Source: Dipteris shenzhenensis (lineage: Eukaryota; Polypodiophyta; Polypodiopsida; Gleicheniales). From it: a stretch of 64,000 nt of DNA. The position numbers were made by a program, and so were the translations under genes. The DNA is taken from NCBI GenBank assembly GCA_047967505.1, contig CM106541.1, one strand, 5' to 3'. The notes under the pieces were generated by a model that made no database searches, was not told the origin of the DNA, and saw only the letters and a program-made list of their open reading frames with translations. Positions within the stretch are counted from its first letter, which is position 1. Each line of letters opens with the position of its first letter. Shown here in pieces: positions 51,209 through 62,826 of the stretch.

Positions 51209-51749
51209 GGGGGGTGGAATGGGAAAAAAAAGGGGAGGGGGAAATGAAGGAGGGGGTGGAATGGAAAAAGAGGGGGGGGAATGAAGAAGGGGGGGGGCAG
51301 GGGGGATGGAGGGAGGTGGAGGGGGGGGGGGGGTGGAATGAGGGGGGGGGGGGAGAATGGAGGGGGGTGAAGGGGGAGGGGGGGTGTGGATTGGAGGAGG
51401 GGGGGGGGAGTGGAATGGAAGGGGGTGGAGGAGGGGTGGAATGAAGGGGGGGTTGGGGGGGGGATGGAAGGGGGGGGAGGGGGATAGAAGGGGGTGGATG
51501 GGGGGGAGGGGGATGGAAGGGGGATGGAGGGGTGGGGTTGGAGGGGAGGGGGAGGGGGAGGGGGAGGAGGGGGAGGGGTGTAGGGTGGTGGGGGTGGTGG
51601 AGGGGGATGGTGGATGGGGTGGGGGGGGAAGAGGGGGGGTGGAGGGGGTGGGGGGAGGGGATGGAGCAGGAGGGGTGGAGGGGGTGGTGGAAGGGATGGA
51701 GGGAGGGGGTGGAGGGGGGGTGGGGGTGGGGGTGGAGGGGGAGGGAAAA
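51208..51749 (+). repeat. G-rich polypurine tract
   Basis: About 540 bp in which the + strand is almost only G and A with some T and hardly any C. It has many runs of four to twelve G separated by GAATGGA/GGATGGA-type spacers. Frames here read Gly-rich (+) or Pro-rich (-) because of composition, not selection. The sequence could form G-quadruplex or triplex DNA. Confidence 0.92.
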
Positions 51750-52369
51750 ACTTGACGGATGGAAAACTTTGAAGAGATAGTCACCTTAACGCTCTCCAAG
51801 TCTTTCTCGATGTAATGGGATTGTTGATGGTGAATGGACGGTGGGTAGATAGCTAGGTTATCACTACGAGAAGGGGTCAAAATAACTCATCGTGTGAGGA
51901 TGGGAGTAGGGTGGTGGTTGATGGAGAGCGAGGAGTCTCTTACATACGGTTCAGAATGGTGGGGAAGAAGATGGAGGCAAGATATGAAAGAAGAAGAATG
52001 AGGGGGTGCAATGGGTTTTTATAGGAAATGGGTGTAGGTTTAGGGTTAAACCCTAAACTCTTCCCGTCATAACTTTTCATGGTTAGCTCGGATCACTCTT
52101 CTGTAAAAAGGTGAAATGATCAAAATTGCAAGATCTACGCATTCGTATCTACTACCTGGCCTGATTTGTTTATCAAGTGGATTCTTTTTAAGAAATTTAA
52201 GGCAATAACCCAAGGTTGATGCTTGGGGTTGATATGTTTGGCTAGAGTTGAAAAAAATTTCACTCTCCTTGCCCTTGAGTGTTATGTTCGTGAAAGTTTA
52301 TAGTAGTTTGTTTTTTTCACATACTTGCGTACCAAACAGTATACTAATACCAAACAACCACCGAGCTTG
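51750..52369. other. Intergenic; telo-box palindrome
   Basis: No gene recognised. GTTTAGGG and CCCTAAAC face each other at 52,038-52,058. Confidence 0.5.
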
Positions 52370-52830
52370 TTTTAATGACAATGACTGTGCATGAGGGATC
52401 ATCTAATTCATAGGTTTAGATTAGCATTAAGTTAGAATCAGACTATAATAACAATGATTATGCATGAGGGACCATCTAATTCACAAGCTCAGATTAGCAT
52501 TGAGCCAGAATCAGAATGTAATAACAATGACTTTGCATCTAGTTCACAAGCTTATATTAGCATTTAGTCGTTTTATCGGGCTGTAATAACAATAGTTTAT
52601 AACAAGAACTATTGTTATTATAGCTTAATGAACTGAGTCAATGCTAATCTGATGTCCTATTTTGATCTTGCCTTTCTTCAGTTGACTATAATAACAATGG
52701 CTTTACATGAGGGGCAATCTAGTTCACAGGCCTAGATTAGCATTGAGTTTTGGAATCAGACTGTAATAAGAATGACTTTTCATGAGGGACCATCTAATTC
52801 ATGAGGGACCATCTAGATAGCTAGAGCTAG
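52370..52830. repeat. ~73-bp minisatellite with an inverted centre
   Basis: Units marked by CATGAGGG(A/G)(C/T)(A/C)ATCTA start at 52,390, 52,463, 52,536 (shortened), 52,706 and 52,781, giving a basic period of 73-75 bp. ATTAGCATT and AATAACAATGA recur in each. Between 52,584 and 52,620 a 14-bp perfect hairpin (TAATAACAATAGTT / AACTATTGTTATTA) joins a unit to an inverted copy. Confidence 0.8.
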
Positions 52831-54045
52831 ACTATAAGAACATATCAGACTATTAGAATTTTTTGATGATCGAGAAACCATCTAATCGCACGTCATGGCT
52901 AGATGATGATGTATATGACCGCGTAGGCTAGGCTGGGCTACCAACAAAGCTGGGTGTATGTGACACCACCCCTCCCCCATCATCCCATTGAATTATTATC
53001 ATCTTGGCTCCGATGATCGAGAAATTATCCCATGGCAACCATCTCATTGCTCATCATGGGCTAGATGATGATGAATTATCATGATTTCGAGGTGTAGTAG
53101 ACTCAAGATGTAAAGGGAATAAAATCTCCAAAATATGGCCAATCTTTGAGTTCATAGCTTGCTTCTTATCTACCGCCGTTGCCACCCTCTGAGCCTCTGC
53201 ATCTATGCGCTCCTTTAAAACACATGCCCAAGGCACTGCTCAGCTACCGCGATCATCCCTCAAGACCTAGGAGTGATTGTGTAAGTCTTCTCTTGCAAAT
53301 AGACCGACTCAAGGATCTAGTGATATAGGTCCCAAACTTAAACATCCTTGCATGAACTGAGCTTGTACTCTCCTCTAGAAGGATTTCCAAACTCAGCCAT
53401 TAGCGCCCCTGCTGAACAAGTCGATTACACAAACAATTCGCCATCCATCGGCAAATATAGCATTGATAAATCAACTGAATGGTCATCTCCCGATGCTCTT
53501 CCAAAAACTCCACAGTTGATCCCATCGCTAACTGCTACTAGCAAAGATCCAGTGCTGCTGGTTCACCCTTTGCCACTCAATGCTATTGAAGCTTCGGATT
53601 TGTAGACATTGGAGACGTGCATCAATAGATTGAGAATCAATGTAAACCAACAGAATCAAGGGGTGAAACTGCGCGTGTGCCATCACCATAGAGATGCAAA
53701 GCAAAAGAAAGCAAAGATCGTTGAATACAAGGAAAGGTCGGAAGCCGAAGGAAACCAAGAGAACTAAGAGTTCGATGACGAATAGTAAGCATGCAACTGG
53801 TACATGCAGACAAATGCCCAAGGATTGCAATCCATATTGCCAATACCCCGCCTTGATCAGATAGGTTGTTGCATGGCGGCTGGGATAGGACCTTACAGAA
53901 AGCTGCTATCATCATGCATCTTACCCTTCTACCACATGCCCTCATGTGATTGGTCTGTTGCCTCCACCTCAACCCAGGAAAGCTGTGCCTCATTAGATAT
54001 CAAAAAGGGGCATTGAAGACTACCATCATGATGATATGGATGCAG
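52831..54045. other. Intergenic; unrecognised open frames
   Basis: A + strand frame at 53,348-53,605 (85 codons) continues after a TAG to about 53,790 with a basic, Gln-rich sequence. By position it could be a decayed gag of the gypsy remnant to the right, but I see no motif that shows this. Confidence 0.35.
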
Positions 54046-54720
54046 TCAAAAACCATTAACTAGATGTGGAAGTACGTGCCCTTGCAAGTCCACAAGATAG
54101 AATGATGTAGACCCATAGTCATGAAAGATCCACAATGGACTTGACCATCGCAACTTCAGCTTTCCTGGCATTCGCCCTAGACGAATGTTGAACAATAGCA
54201 CCGATTGCCCATGCTCAAATGATTTTTTCTTCGAAGCCAAATCCACCCTCTGCTTTCACCTTGCTTGACCTCCAGAGTTAGATAGTAGCTCTCCAGCTCC
54301 TCTCTAGTCACATATCATCCAATAGATCAAGAACATCCAACCAGAACACCATGGACTCCTACAAAAGAAGCTTGTCCTCCACCACAATTTGCAAACTAGG
54401 AATTATATGCTTGATCGACATAATTGCTTCTAGCCCAAATGCCAACTTGAAAGGAGTCAACCTAGTTGCCACCTTGAAAGATGTGCGTTAAGCCCATAAT
54501 GCTCCAAGCAACTTATCATCCCAATCTGTGTGGTGCTCATTCACTAATAGTGAAATAATCCGCTTGAATTTATGATTTGTCGATTTAGCCAACCCATTAG
54601 CTTGTAGATAGTAGGGAGAAGACTTCTTGTGAATAAAGTTGTAAAACAAAAGGGGAAGGAAGAGAGAGCGGTGTGCCAAGTCCTCTTCCTTTGACCTAAG
54701 TTGATAGGTTAGGGAGTGCT
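54046..54720 (-). pseudogene. Ty3/gypsy (Athila/Tat-type) integrase remnant
   Basis: From the right the minus strand gives SSPYYLQANGLAKSTNHKFK, VNEHHTDWDDKLLGALWA and LTPFKLAFGLEA. After several stops it gives FEHGQSVLLFNIRLGRMPGK followed by LKLRW. The P-x-ANG-x-x-E-x-x-N block around the third catalytic residue has Lys where Glu is expected (GLAKSTN). The RLG..PGKL..RW end is typical of the Athila/Tat lineage. Confidence 0.8.
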
Positions 54721-55176
54721 CAGTTCAACCTGAGGTGGCTTGGTTGTACACGGGGATTCTAATTCAATAAATGAGAAATAGTCTCTCTCTAGGACTTTTT
54801 TCCCACTTGTTATGTGTTTCACTTATGGTGTATTTCACTAAGTGTTAAGTGTGGTTAATAACTCGGTTTTCTTCTGTCCTCACACGGTTCTTTCCTGTTA
54901 GCTAACCCTAACCTCCAAGTATTAATTGTTGGCACATGTTTGCATGTAAGCATCCCTACCTTAGTATTGCAAGAGAGAGCATATTCATGAGGCACTACAC
55001 TAGGTTTGGGAACTAACTTGAGCACCTCAGTTAGCGGGTGAGTGAACAAGACCATCAAAATTTTGGCGATCTTGTTGGGGAGATGTCGAGTGAATTGCAA
55101 TTTGGTAAGCTATCAGGGTAGGAAATTTAGAGAACCAAGTTGGTAAGCTTAGTGTTAGTGGGAAAAAGGAGAGTTC
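54721..55176. other. Intergenic; nothing recognised
   Basis: No gene recognised between the two gypsy fragments. Confidence 0.4.
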
Positions 55177-55250
55177 ATGATTACCTGTGATGAAGTAAAG
55201 GAGTTTCTAGGAATCATGGGTTACTATAGGAAGTTTATTCAAGTAACTCT
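55177..55250 (+). pseudogene. Gypsy RT thumb fragment
   Basis: The + strand encodes EVKEFLGIMGYYRKFIQ, matching the FLGLxGYYRxFI motif after gypsy reverse transcriptases. The frame continues open to 55,407 without recognisable similarity. It is opposite in orientation to the integrase remnant at 54,046. Confidence 0.65.
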
Positions 55251-55407
55251 AAGTGAGGGGCCACAACTGATAGAGTCCTTCAAGACCGGGGTGTGGAACA
55301 CAAAAAGTACTCATATAGCTATTCAATTACTTTTTGAATTAATGGCTGACACATGCTCGGAGACAATAAGAAGATACATGGCTAGATGTGAAGAATATCT
55401 AAATTAG

Positions 55408-57761
55408 AGGCAGTGGCTCCATCCAACTATGTGGCGAGTCAGAGTAGTTCCGCCTTTCCACTCCCATTCTACATCCATGAAGGTTAAAGCTGCATGCTTG
55501 AGGAAAACCAGCTTGTGAAGATGCCAGCTGGCAAAAGGTAAGCAAAAGAACCACTATAGGTGCATATCAAAGTGATTATTGGAGGCTCAAGGATTTAAAT
55601 AGGGCCAAAACCTTATATGGGTGCCTAGAGCATGCAAGTCCCCCCTGGTATCACTCAACACCTTACATCATCTACAAAAAAGAACATAGTAGTACCATAA
55701 GAACCTAGCTCTAAATCTAAGGTAGACACAAAAGAACCTATAGTTGGGACCTCACAGGAAAATACGATCAAAATATGATGATTGGACTCTCCCTTGTACC
55801 CTTGTGTGATCATGCTACATGAATTAGCTACACGAACAATTGCAGTAGTCACACAAGAACCTATCCCTAAAAAGGGGATAGCAACACAGGCACTAGGGAA
55901 GGGTGAGTCCCACTAAATTCCAAAGTATGCTCCATCAAACTCATCCTTGACTTTTGCTTCAACAGCAACAATGAACACAACACAAGAACTTCACTCTAAA
56001 AAAGGGATAGACCCACAAGAACCTTCCATTAACTCTACGTAACAAAACATTGGAAGAAAGTACCAATTCCCACATAAAACCCATGGGGACTCAATGGATT
56101 CCACAAGTTTGTGATGAGATTTAGGCAGTTGTACCGTCGGTTGGAGAAGGAGCTAGAGTGAGACAATTTCATGCCAACGAATTCATGACACCATTTGTGT
56201 GTGCTTCAAGGACACTCTTCATGGGTGCACTGAGCAAGTATGCTATCTGGAGAGATGCTAGGTACTTTGAGTCTTAAGGTTTTCAGTCCATCATCCATGC
56301 ACTGGGTTTAGGTGATCCTCGCTCATTCCATAAATGGAGAAATGCATCAATATGGAAGGCATGTCATTAGCTACCATTCCCATGTGTACATGCGCCCACA
56401 TGTTGCAAATGTAATATTATCTTGAGTGAACATATTTGAGTCATGGGATAGCTTTAGAAGCAATGCAAGATTGTCTCTGCCTTCATGTAGTAGGTGATAA
56501 GTGCTCTATTTACTTGTTTGCTTAAGCTAGCAGCCTATGAAAAAACTCCATGGGCCACAAGCCAAAAGTAGGAAACTTTTGTGGCTGGTGATGGTCCTAG
56601 TCCAAAGCCATGATTAAAATGGATAGGAGTGTGTGTGGAACCAATTTTCAAGATAAAATCTATCTGCTGGCAAAGGTGTCCACTAGCGGCGGAAGGTGTC
56701 TACTAATGCAAGTGGTGTATAAGGAAGGGGTTGTGAGATTTCCTCTTGTAGTCCATCCAAAACTAATCTCCTAGATCCCAATGTATCTTTTTAAGGGAAT
56801 GATGCCATCACAACCGAATCCCCCATTGTTAATGCTCTGCTTAGTTTGGTTGTGAGATGATAGCCTAATACTTGTTCCACCTTTCCATTTCTCTGAGGGG
56901 ATTGTTACCTTTACTCCCCATCCTTGGACTATTTGCAAGTAGATCATGTTGCAAAATGGTCTTCCAAGGCCATGACCTTAGAGTAAGGGTTCACACAATA
57001 AGATTGCCTACGATGACCCCTCTCTGCATCTTAGATTAATAAGGCCTAGTCTTCCCTTGAGATACAGAGTATTGCAAGAGGCTAAGACTTATTTGTGCCG
57101 AATCAATAACCTGTGAAAATGAGAAGATGTTGTCAATATGCTTTGCTATCATGAAAAAAATAGTAGATGAGGACCGCAAATATAGAGTCATGACCTTGAC
57201 TAACATTTTGTAGGCTGTGTCAAGGAGGGTGACCAACCACTACTACCAAATGTTGTCTTTTGTCTCCCTGTTCAGAATGAGGCATATGCATGTGAGAGAG
57301 AGTGAGAACTATTGGAAGAAGGTTGGGAAACATCCAACCTCTCACAAGCAAAAAATCAAGTGAGACAAAATGCTTCAACCTTCTCAAAGAGAGAGAAATG
57401 CTTAAATCTAATTAGATACATGATTAGGGTCACCTATCCACAAAGAAGAGAAGGTGTTCACATGTTCCACCATGCTAACTCTGGTTGGCCACCTCAAAAT
57501 TTTGGGGATTAACACATTTTCAAGGTGTCAATCTTTTGTCTACCTATGACTTGATAGATATACTTAATACGCAAATATGAAAAATCGTATGACTTAAAAA
57601 TAGGATCTTAACTACATTAGGTGGCAATGTCATTTCATGGATGATGGTATCTTTGTAGAGCCAAGATTGTGCCTTGGACCAAATAGGCCCAAGTTGATTG
57701 TAAAGAATGACAAAAGAGAGTGGTACAAAGAGATTAGGGTTGGCCTTCCCTTCAAAAGGTG
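55408..57761. other. Intergenic; nothing recognised
   Basis: No domain seen on either strand. By position the right part should include the upstream portion of the LTR described next. A 66-codon + strand frame at 57,312-57,512 is unassigned. Confidence 0.4.
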
Positions 57762-58199
57762 ACAAGTATAAAAGGCCAAGTGGTTGAATTTGCTCTTCAT
57801 TATTGGATGCACAAGTATAAAAGGCCAAGTGATTGACTTTGCTCTTCATTGTTGGATGCACAAGTTTGGAATACAAGCTCCCTCTTCTCTTCCAAGAGTG
57901 TTTTTGGGCATTCTCTTGTTTGCTTTGTAGTGCCTTTGTGTTTTCCACTCCATTCCCATTCATTCTCCTCTTCTCCTCCCCTTCTCCCTCTCTACTCCCA
58001 TCACCCCTTTCCCTTTTTCTCTCATGGAAACACATTGCAACAATCCACGGGCCACTTGAGTGACACTTGCGGAAAGCTCGTGCGTTGCATTGCTCTCACA
58101 AGAAGTGGCTTGGAGTGGAGGATCCATTGGCATTCCTTCAAGATCCCCAAGACATGTGAGTCACTATCGAGACCACATCTTTGGCACCATTGCTAGGGA
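57762..58199 (+). mobile_element. 5' LTR end and tRNA-Asp primer site of an Athila/Tat-like element
   Basis: At 58,182-58,199 the + strand reads TGGCACCATTGCTAGGGA, which differs from the tRNA-Asp site TGGCGCCGTTGCCGGGGA only at CpG positions. A CA at 58,176-58,177 could end the LTR. Upstream are two TATAAAAG boxes (57,767 and 57,816) in a 49-bp tandem duplication, about 360-410 bp before the primer site, a plausible promoter distance. The LTR start was not located and no gag follows. Confidence 0.5.
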
Positions 58200-58313
58200 G
58201 TTCAAGGCATACATGCCTATGTTTATTCTTCTTTGCCATTATTTAGAAATTCCCATGTTTCTATATTATTCTATATGTTTATGTCTATGTTTATGCTTCT
58301 ATGCCATTATGCC

Positions 58314-58348
<35 letters not shown>

Positions 58349-59180
58349 TCTCTCTCTCTATCTAGCTATCTATATAATGTAAGGAGTAATAACTTAGATG
58401 AATTTTTGTTATGTTTATGCTTCTATATTTATATAATATGCTTCTTATCATGCTTATGCTTTCTTGAACTCTATCCTTCACCCATTTTATTCCCACATGC
58501 TTGCCTAAACTCTATGCTTATGCTTATCCTATGTTTATGCTTCTATTTTTCTATATCTTATGTTTACCTAAACTCTCCTACGTTTATGATAGTGTAAGAA
58601 TTATGCTTCTATGCATCTTTTATGCTAGCTTAGCTCTTAAAATTTTCTTTCATTAGATTATTGGGTGTAGTGTATGGAAATGCATGAATTCTATGGTTCT
58701 ATGTCATTTTGCTTCTATGCTTCTATGCCATTGATGATTGTTATGCTTCTATGGTTTATGATTGTTGTGTCCTTATGTCTTGCTAGTTTTTTAATAAATG
58801 GGTCTATTTTTTTTTAAAGAGAAAGTTAATGAATCTTGGAGGATTGTCACATGCAGCTTTTAATTATGCATAAAATGGGTGAAGCCCACATGCTTGCCTA
58901 TGCTTACTTATGTTCATGATTCTATGCTTCAATGCTTCTATGTTTATATTACTGTAATCTTTCTATGATGTGTCATCCCATGAGATAAGAGAGCATGTGT
59001 ATATGTTAAGCTAGGGTATATGCCTATGTCATAGCTTAACGATGAGCATTTAAGGATGATGCATGTGGTTTTTTGTTTATGCTTGTCTATGCTTATGCTT
59101 ATGCTTTATGTTTTGCACCTATGTTTCTTATGTTATGGTATGCTTATTTTGTGTACCTTATTTTAGATGGATAGCTATGG
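58200..59180. repeat. Low-complexity TATGCTTCTATG-like and (CT)n repeats
   Basis: TATGCTT, CTATG and TTTATGCTTCTA recur irregularly from 58,240 to 59,160. A (CT)n/(CTAT)n microsatellite lies at 58,314-58,375. No coding signal. Confidence 0.7.
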
Positions 59181-59346
59181 AGATGTAGATTCAATTACAA
59201 GTATAGGCATTTAACTCTTGGCTATCAAGATGTGAGCCAGAGGACATATTATGCACATTTGCAACAAGACTCTATTGGAAATATACATGCATCAGTTTCG
59301 ATAAATATGAATAAGCAAAATTCTATGAACAATGATACTTTGATGA

Positions 59347-60034
59347 ATGAAGAAACTCATTGAATCATCTAATCAACAGAGGTGGGTATGGTGTGGATGT
59401 GAAACTTATTCACATGGTGGTCGCTTAGTTGCCCCATCAACTTATGCAAGGCATATGGAAGTTGATGAGAGATTTGAAACTATTGCCAAAAATCTTGGTT
59501 TGCATGATCCAAATTTTAGCTTTTTAGGACCTAGAGAAGAGGAGAACAATGAGCCTATGCACGAGATGGAAGCTAATGATGCATTTACTGATATGCTTGA
59601 AGAATATTAGGTTGGATGATGAAGAGGATAGCATGGATGATGAAGAAGAGGATAGCCAGTTATCTCTGGCTGATAAAATCATACAAAGGTTGATTGAGTT
59701 GCAAGCTCTTTGTAATGAACATCAAGCTTCAGTGGAGTTTCAATATAGTATGCTTAAAATTCTATTTGGAGATATGGGTGGTCCTAGGTCTACAACACAT
59801 GACAAAGCAAAAGGATCCAACCTGACTAAACTATTATTCCAATTTCTAGAAACATGGAATGGAAGCCAAATCGGAGTAAGTGTTCCCACATGTTGGGAGA
59901 AATTAAGTACTACATTGACAAGGCTTGGTATGGTTGAATCCAATCGATATAGAAAATGCCAAGGAAAAGAGGATTCCATACATGCTCTAATACTCTATCC
60001 ACCAAGCAAAGAGGACAATTACAGTGGTAACACT
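59347..60034 (+). pseudogene. Possible CACTA-like (Tnp2-type) transposase N-terminal remnant
   Basis: Frame 59,347-59,610 has WVWCGCETYSHGGRLVAPST and then Y-A-R-H-M. It resembles the C-x-C..G..vs..T...H segment before Tnp2 transposases. It continues in the next frame from about 59,603 with acidic stretches (LDDEEDSMDDEEEDSQ) and LIELQALCNEHQASVEFQYS. No catalytic core is present. It ends at a junction with the minus-strand copia near 60,035. The family call is tentative. Confidence 0.35.
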
Positions 60035-60035
60035 G

Positions 60036-61444
60036 TTGGCCTGGTAATAGTCATGTAAATCAAACTTCCTACTATGCGTCTGTACATAGTAGGGTCTTCC
60101 AGAAGCTCACCTGCATCTGCGCTCAGCTTCACATTCTACTCCAAAGGAACTGAAATAGGCTTACAGCCTGTCATCCCATATTTGGACAGCATGTCCAGTC
60201 CATACTGCCTCTGCAAGAGCTGTATCCCACTTGGTGATGTAATCACCTCAATGCCCAAGAAATAACGCAGCTCTCCCAAATCCTTCATCTCAAACTTCTA
60301 CCTCAATAGCATTTTCACATGAAGGATATCTTCATCACTATCACCTGTGATGATCAAATCATCAACATAAATGACAAGCAGCATAATCCCTTTCTTTGTT
60401 TTTCTCACATAGAGTGAGAAATCTGCCTTGGAAATCTGAAAGCCAATAGTGACAAGATACTGTCCTATCTTTGTCAGACCATGCTCTAGGTGCTTGCTTC
60501 AAGCCATACAAGGCTTTCTTCAACCTGCAAACAAACTCAGGATGAATAGCATGAACATAACCTGCTGGCTACTCCATAAAGACCTCTTCTTGTAAATCAC
60601 CATGCAAGAAGGCATTCTTTACATCCATCTGATGTAAAGACCATCCCTTTGATGCAGCCATAGCAATGGCTGCTCTTACGGTTGCCATCCTTGCAACCGG
60701 GCTGAAAGTTTCTTCATAATCAATGCCATATGTCTGTGCATACCCCTTGACAACTAATCTTGCCTTGTATCTATTCATAGAACCACCTGCATTGTGCTTG
60801 ATCTTATAAACCCACTTACAGCCAATTGCATTCTTGTCTTTAGGCAAAGGCACCAATTCCCATGTAGCATTTGCATCCAATGCATCCATTTCTTCATCCA
60901 TGGCTTTCTCCCATTTTTCATTTCCCATGGCTTGCTCAAAAGAAGTGGGTTCTGGTTCCTATATCACTTTGACTATATAGGCATAGTGAATGGCTGTAAA
61001 TCCATCATATTTGAGCCTATCCACAGGATACCTAACCCTAGTAGACCTGCGCAAAATAGGCTCACTTCTAGGTGCTCTCAAAACATCCTTGGTCTTCCTT
61101 ACTCCAGGTGTAACAACAGAAGGAATACCTAACTCATCATCAATACTCTGCTCTGAGCCACTGGATTCACCATCCACATAAGAGTGACCTGGATTCACAT
61201 CAAACATGGGCTGATCTACCTTCTCTTTTCCTTTTCGTGATACCTGCGTACCACTCTCTGCATTGCTTTGAGGAGATTCTCCTGATCTCAATCTACCTAT
61301 CCATGGCGAGGTATGTGAACCACTACTAGAGGACACTACAGGTCCATTGATATTTTGTGATTGCTGCTGTGAATTCTGTGCAACATTACCATTTTGTGCA
61401 TCTACATCAATCATCACATTTACTGGTTTATACCAGCTGCTCAT
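60036..61444 (-). pseudogene. Copia reverse transcriptase and upstream linker
   Basis: The linker runs from 61,444 (MSSWYKPVNVMID) through a Ser/Gln-rich stretch to RRSTRVRYPVDRLKYDGF. TAG at 60,959-60,961 separates it from the RVT_2 domain: [59 protein letters not shown] and [16 protein letters not shown]. After a frame change come [18 protein letters not shown] (catalytic YVDD near 60,360), a TAG at 60,298-60,300, and KFEMKDLGELRYFLGIEV. Confidence 0.9.
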
Positions 61445-61512
61445 CTCATCAAAAACAACATCAGGCTCACTGTAAACTTACGAGTAGAGGGGTTATAGCA
61501 TCTATACCCTTT

Positions 61513-62769
61513 CTACTGCAGAGAATAACCAATAAAGACGCACTTCTCAGCTTTTGGATCCAACTTGGACCTCAACTCATCTGGCACATGGACATAGGCA
61601 ATGCAACCAAAAATTTTCAAATGAGAAATATCTGGTTTCCTACCAGTATACATCTCCTCTGGCGTCATGCCATGTATTGCTGCAGTGGGAGTCCTGTTCA
61701 TTATATAAACTGCTGTAGCAACTACTTTAGCCCAATAATAATCTGGTAGATCTTTTTCATTTAGCATAGCCCGAGATACCTCTCCAATATGCTTGTTTTT
61801 CCTTTCCGCAATTCCATTTTGCTGTGGGGTATGATTGCATGAATATTGCTGCTTTATACCATGCTCCTACAAGAACCTTGCAAACTCATTTGAGAGGTAC
61901 TCTCCCCCTCCATCTGACCTTAGGCATTTTATTTGCAGGCCTGTTTCTTTTTCAACCATAGCTTTGAAAGCTTTGAAGTGCCCAAACACTTCACTTTTCT
62001 TTTTCATAAAATACAACCAAAGTTTTCTGCTAAAGTCATCAATAAATGTGACAAAATAGTGATAGCCACCAATAGATGCAGCTTTAGTAGTCCACACATC
62101 AGAGTGGATTAATTCCAATGGCTTTTTACTCTCTTGAACATGCCTAGGAAAAGGTTTCCTTGCCTGTTTCCCAAATTGATAGGCTTCACAAACCTTGTGC
62201 ATTTCTACAACCTTGAATTTAGGCAATCCTGGAACAATATTTTGGGCTTGCATTGATTTAAGTCGCTGTATATTAACATGACCAATGTGTTTGTGCCAGA
62301 TATCAATATCTGCAACTACACTGGTCCCATGTGCAAACATTGCTGCACTCAATTCAGGCATGTCCGCATCCAACATAAACATCCTGCCCTTCTTCTTTCC
62401 TTTTGCTATCAAGCGACCATTATTTTTCATATCCTCAACAAAGCATCCATGAGGATTAAATCTGACCTGCAAGCCTTGCTCAACCATCTGACCAATAGAA
62501 ACTAGGTTCTTGGTGATGTTCGGGACATGAAATACATCAGACAAGTATTTCTTTTTCCCATCCTGCATAGACAAAGGAATTTTGCCAATCTGCACAATAG
62601 GATGTGCAGTATCATCACCAGTCTCCACAAATCCTGGTTTTTCCATTTTCCTTGCATCTTGCATCCATTCTGCATGACCTGTCATGTGGTTTGACGCACC
62701 TGAGTCAACATACCACACATCATTTCGTTCTTCTGCACTTGTCACAGAATTGGTCATATGCTGCACCAT
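61513..62769 (-). pseudogene. Copia protease and integrase
   Basis: The protease segment reads WYVDSGASNHMTGH (active-site D-S-G intact). The integrase zinc-binding part has WHKHIGHVN and VCEAYQFGKQ, where the second Cys of the usual C-x2-C is Tyr. Core motifs are LIHSDVW, CLRSDGGGEY and PQQNGIAERKN (D, D and E all present), with a TAG at 61,867-61,869 between the last two. VYIMNRTPTAA, LKIFGCIAYVHVP and KCVFIGYSLQ follow, then a TAG at 61,513. Confidence 0.92.
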
Positions 62770-62826
62770 AAATAGATGCTCATTTCTGTCATCACCCTGC
62801 CTACTAGAAGATGCATAATTACCTTG

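Noticed and set aside
51131-51880. 249-residue Pro-rich frame on the minus strand and overlapping Gly-rich frames on the plus strand
   Set aside because: They arise from the G-rich polypurine tract and (GA)n. All three frames are open because of composition, with no domain.
57544-58035. 163-residue minus-strand frame
   Set aside because: It covers the duplicated TATA region and LTR-like sequence. It contains an internal 49-bp duplication and no domain.
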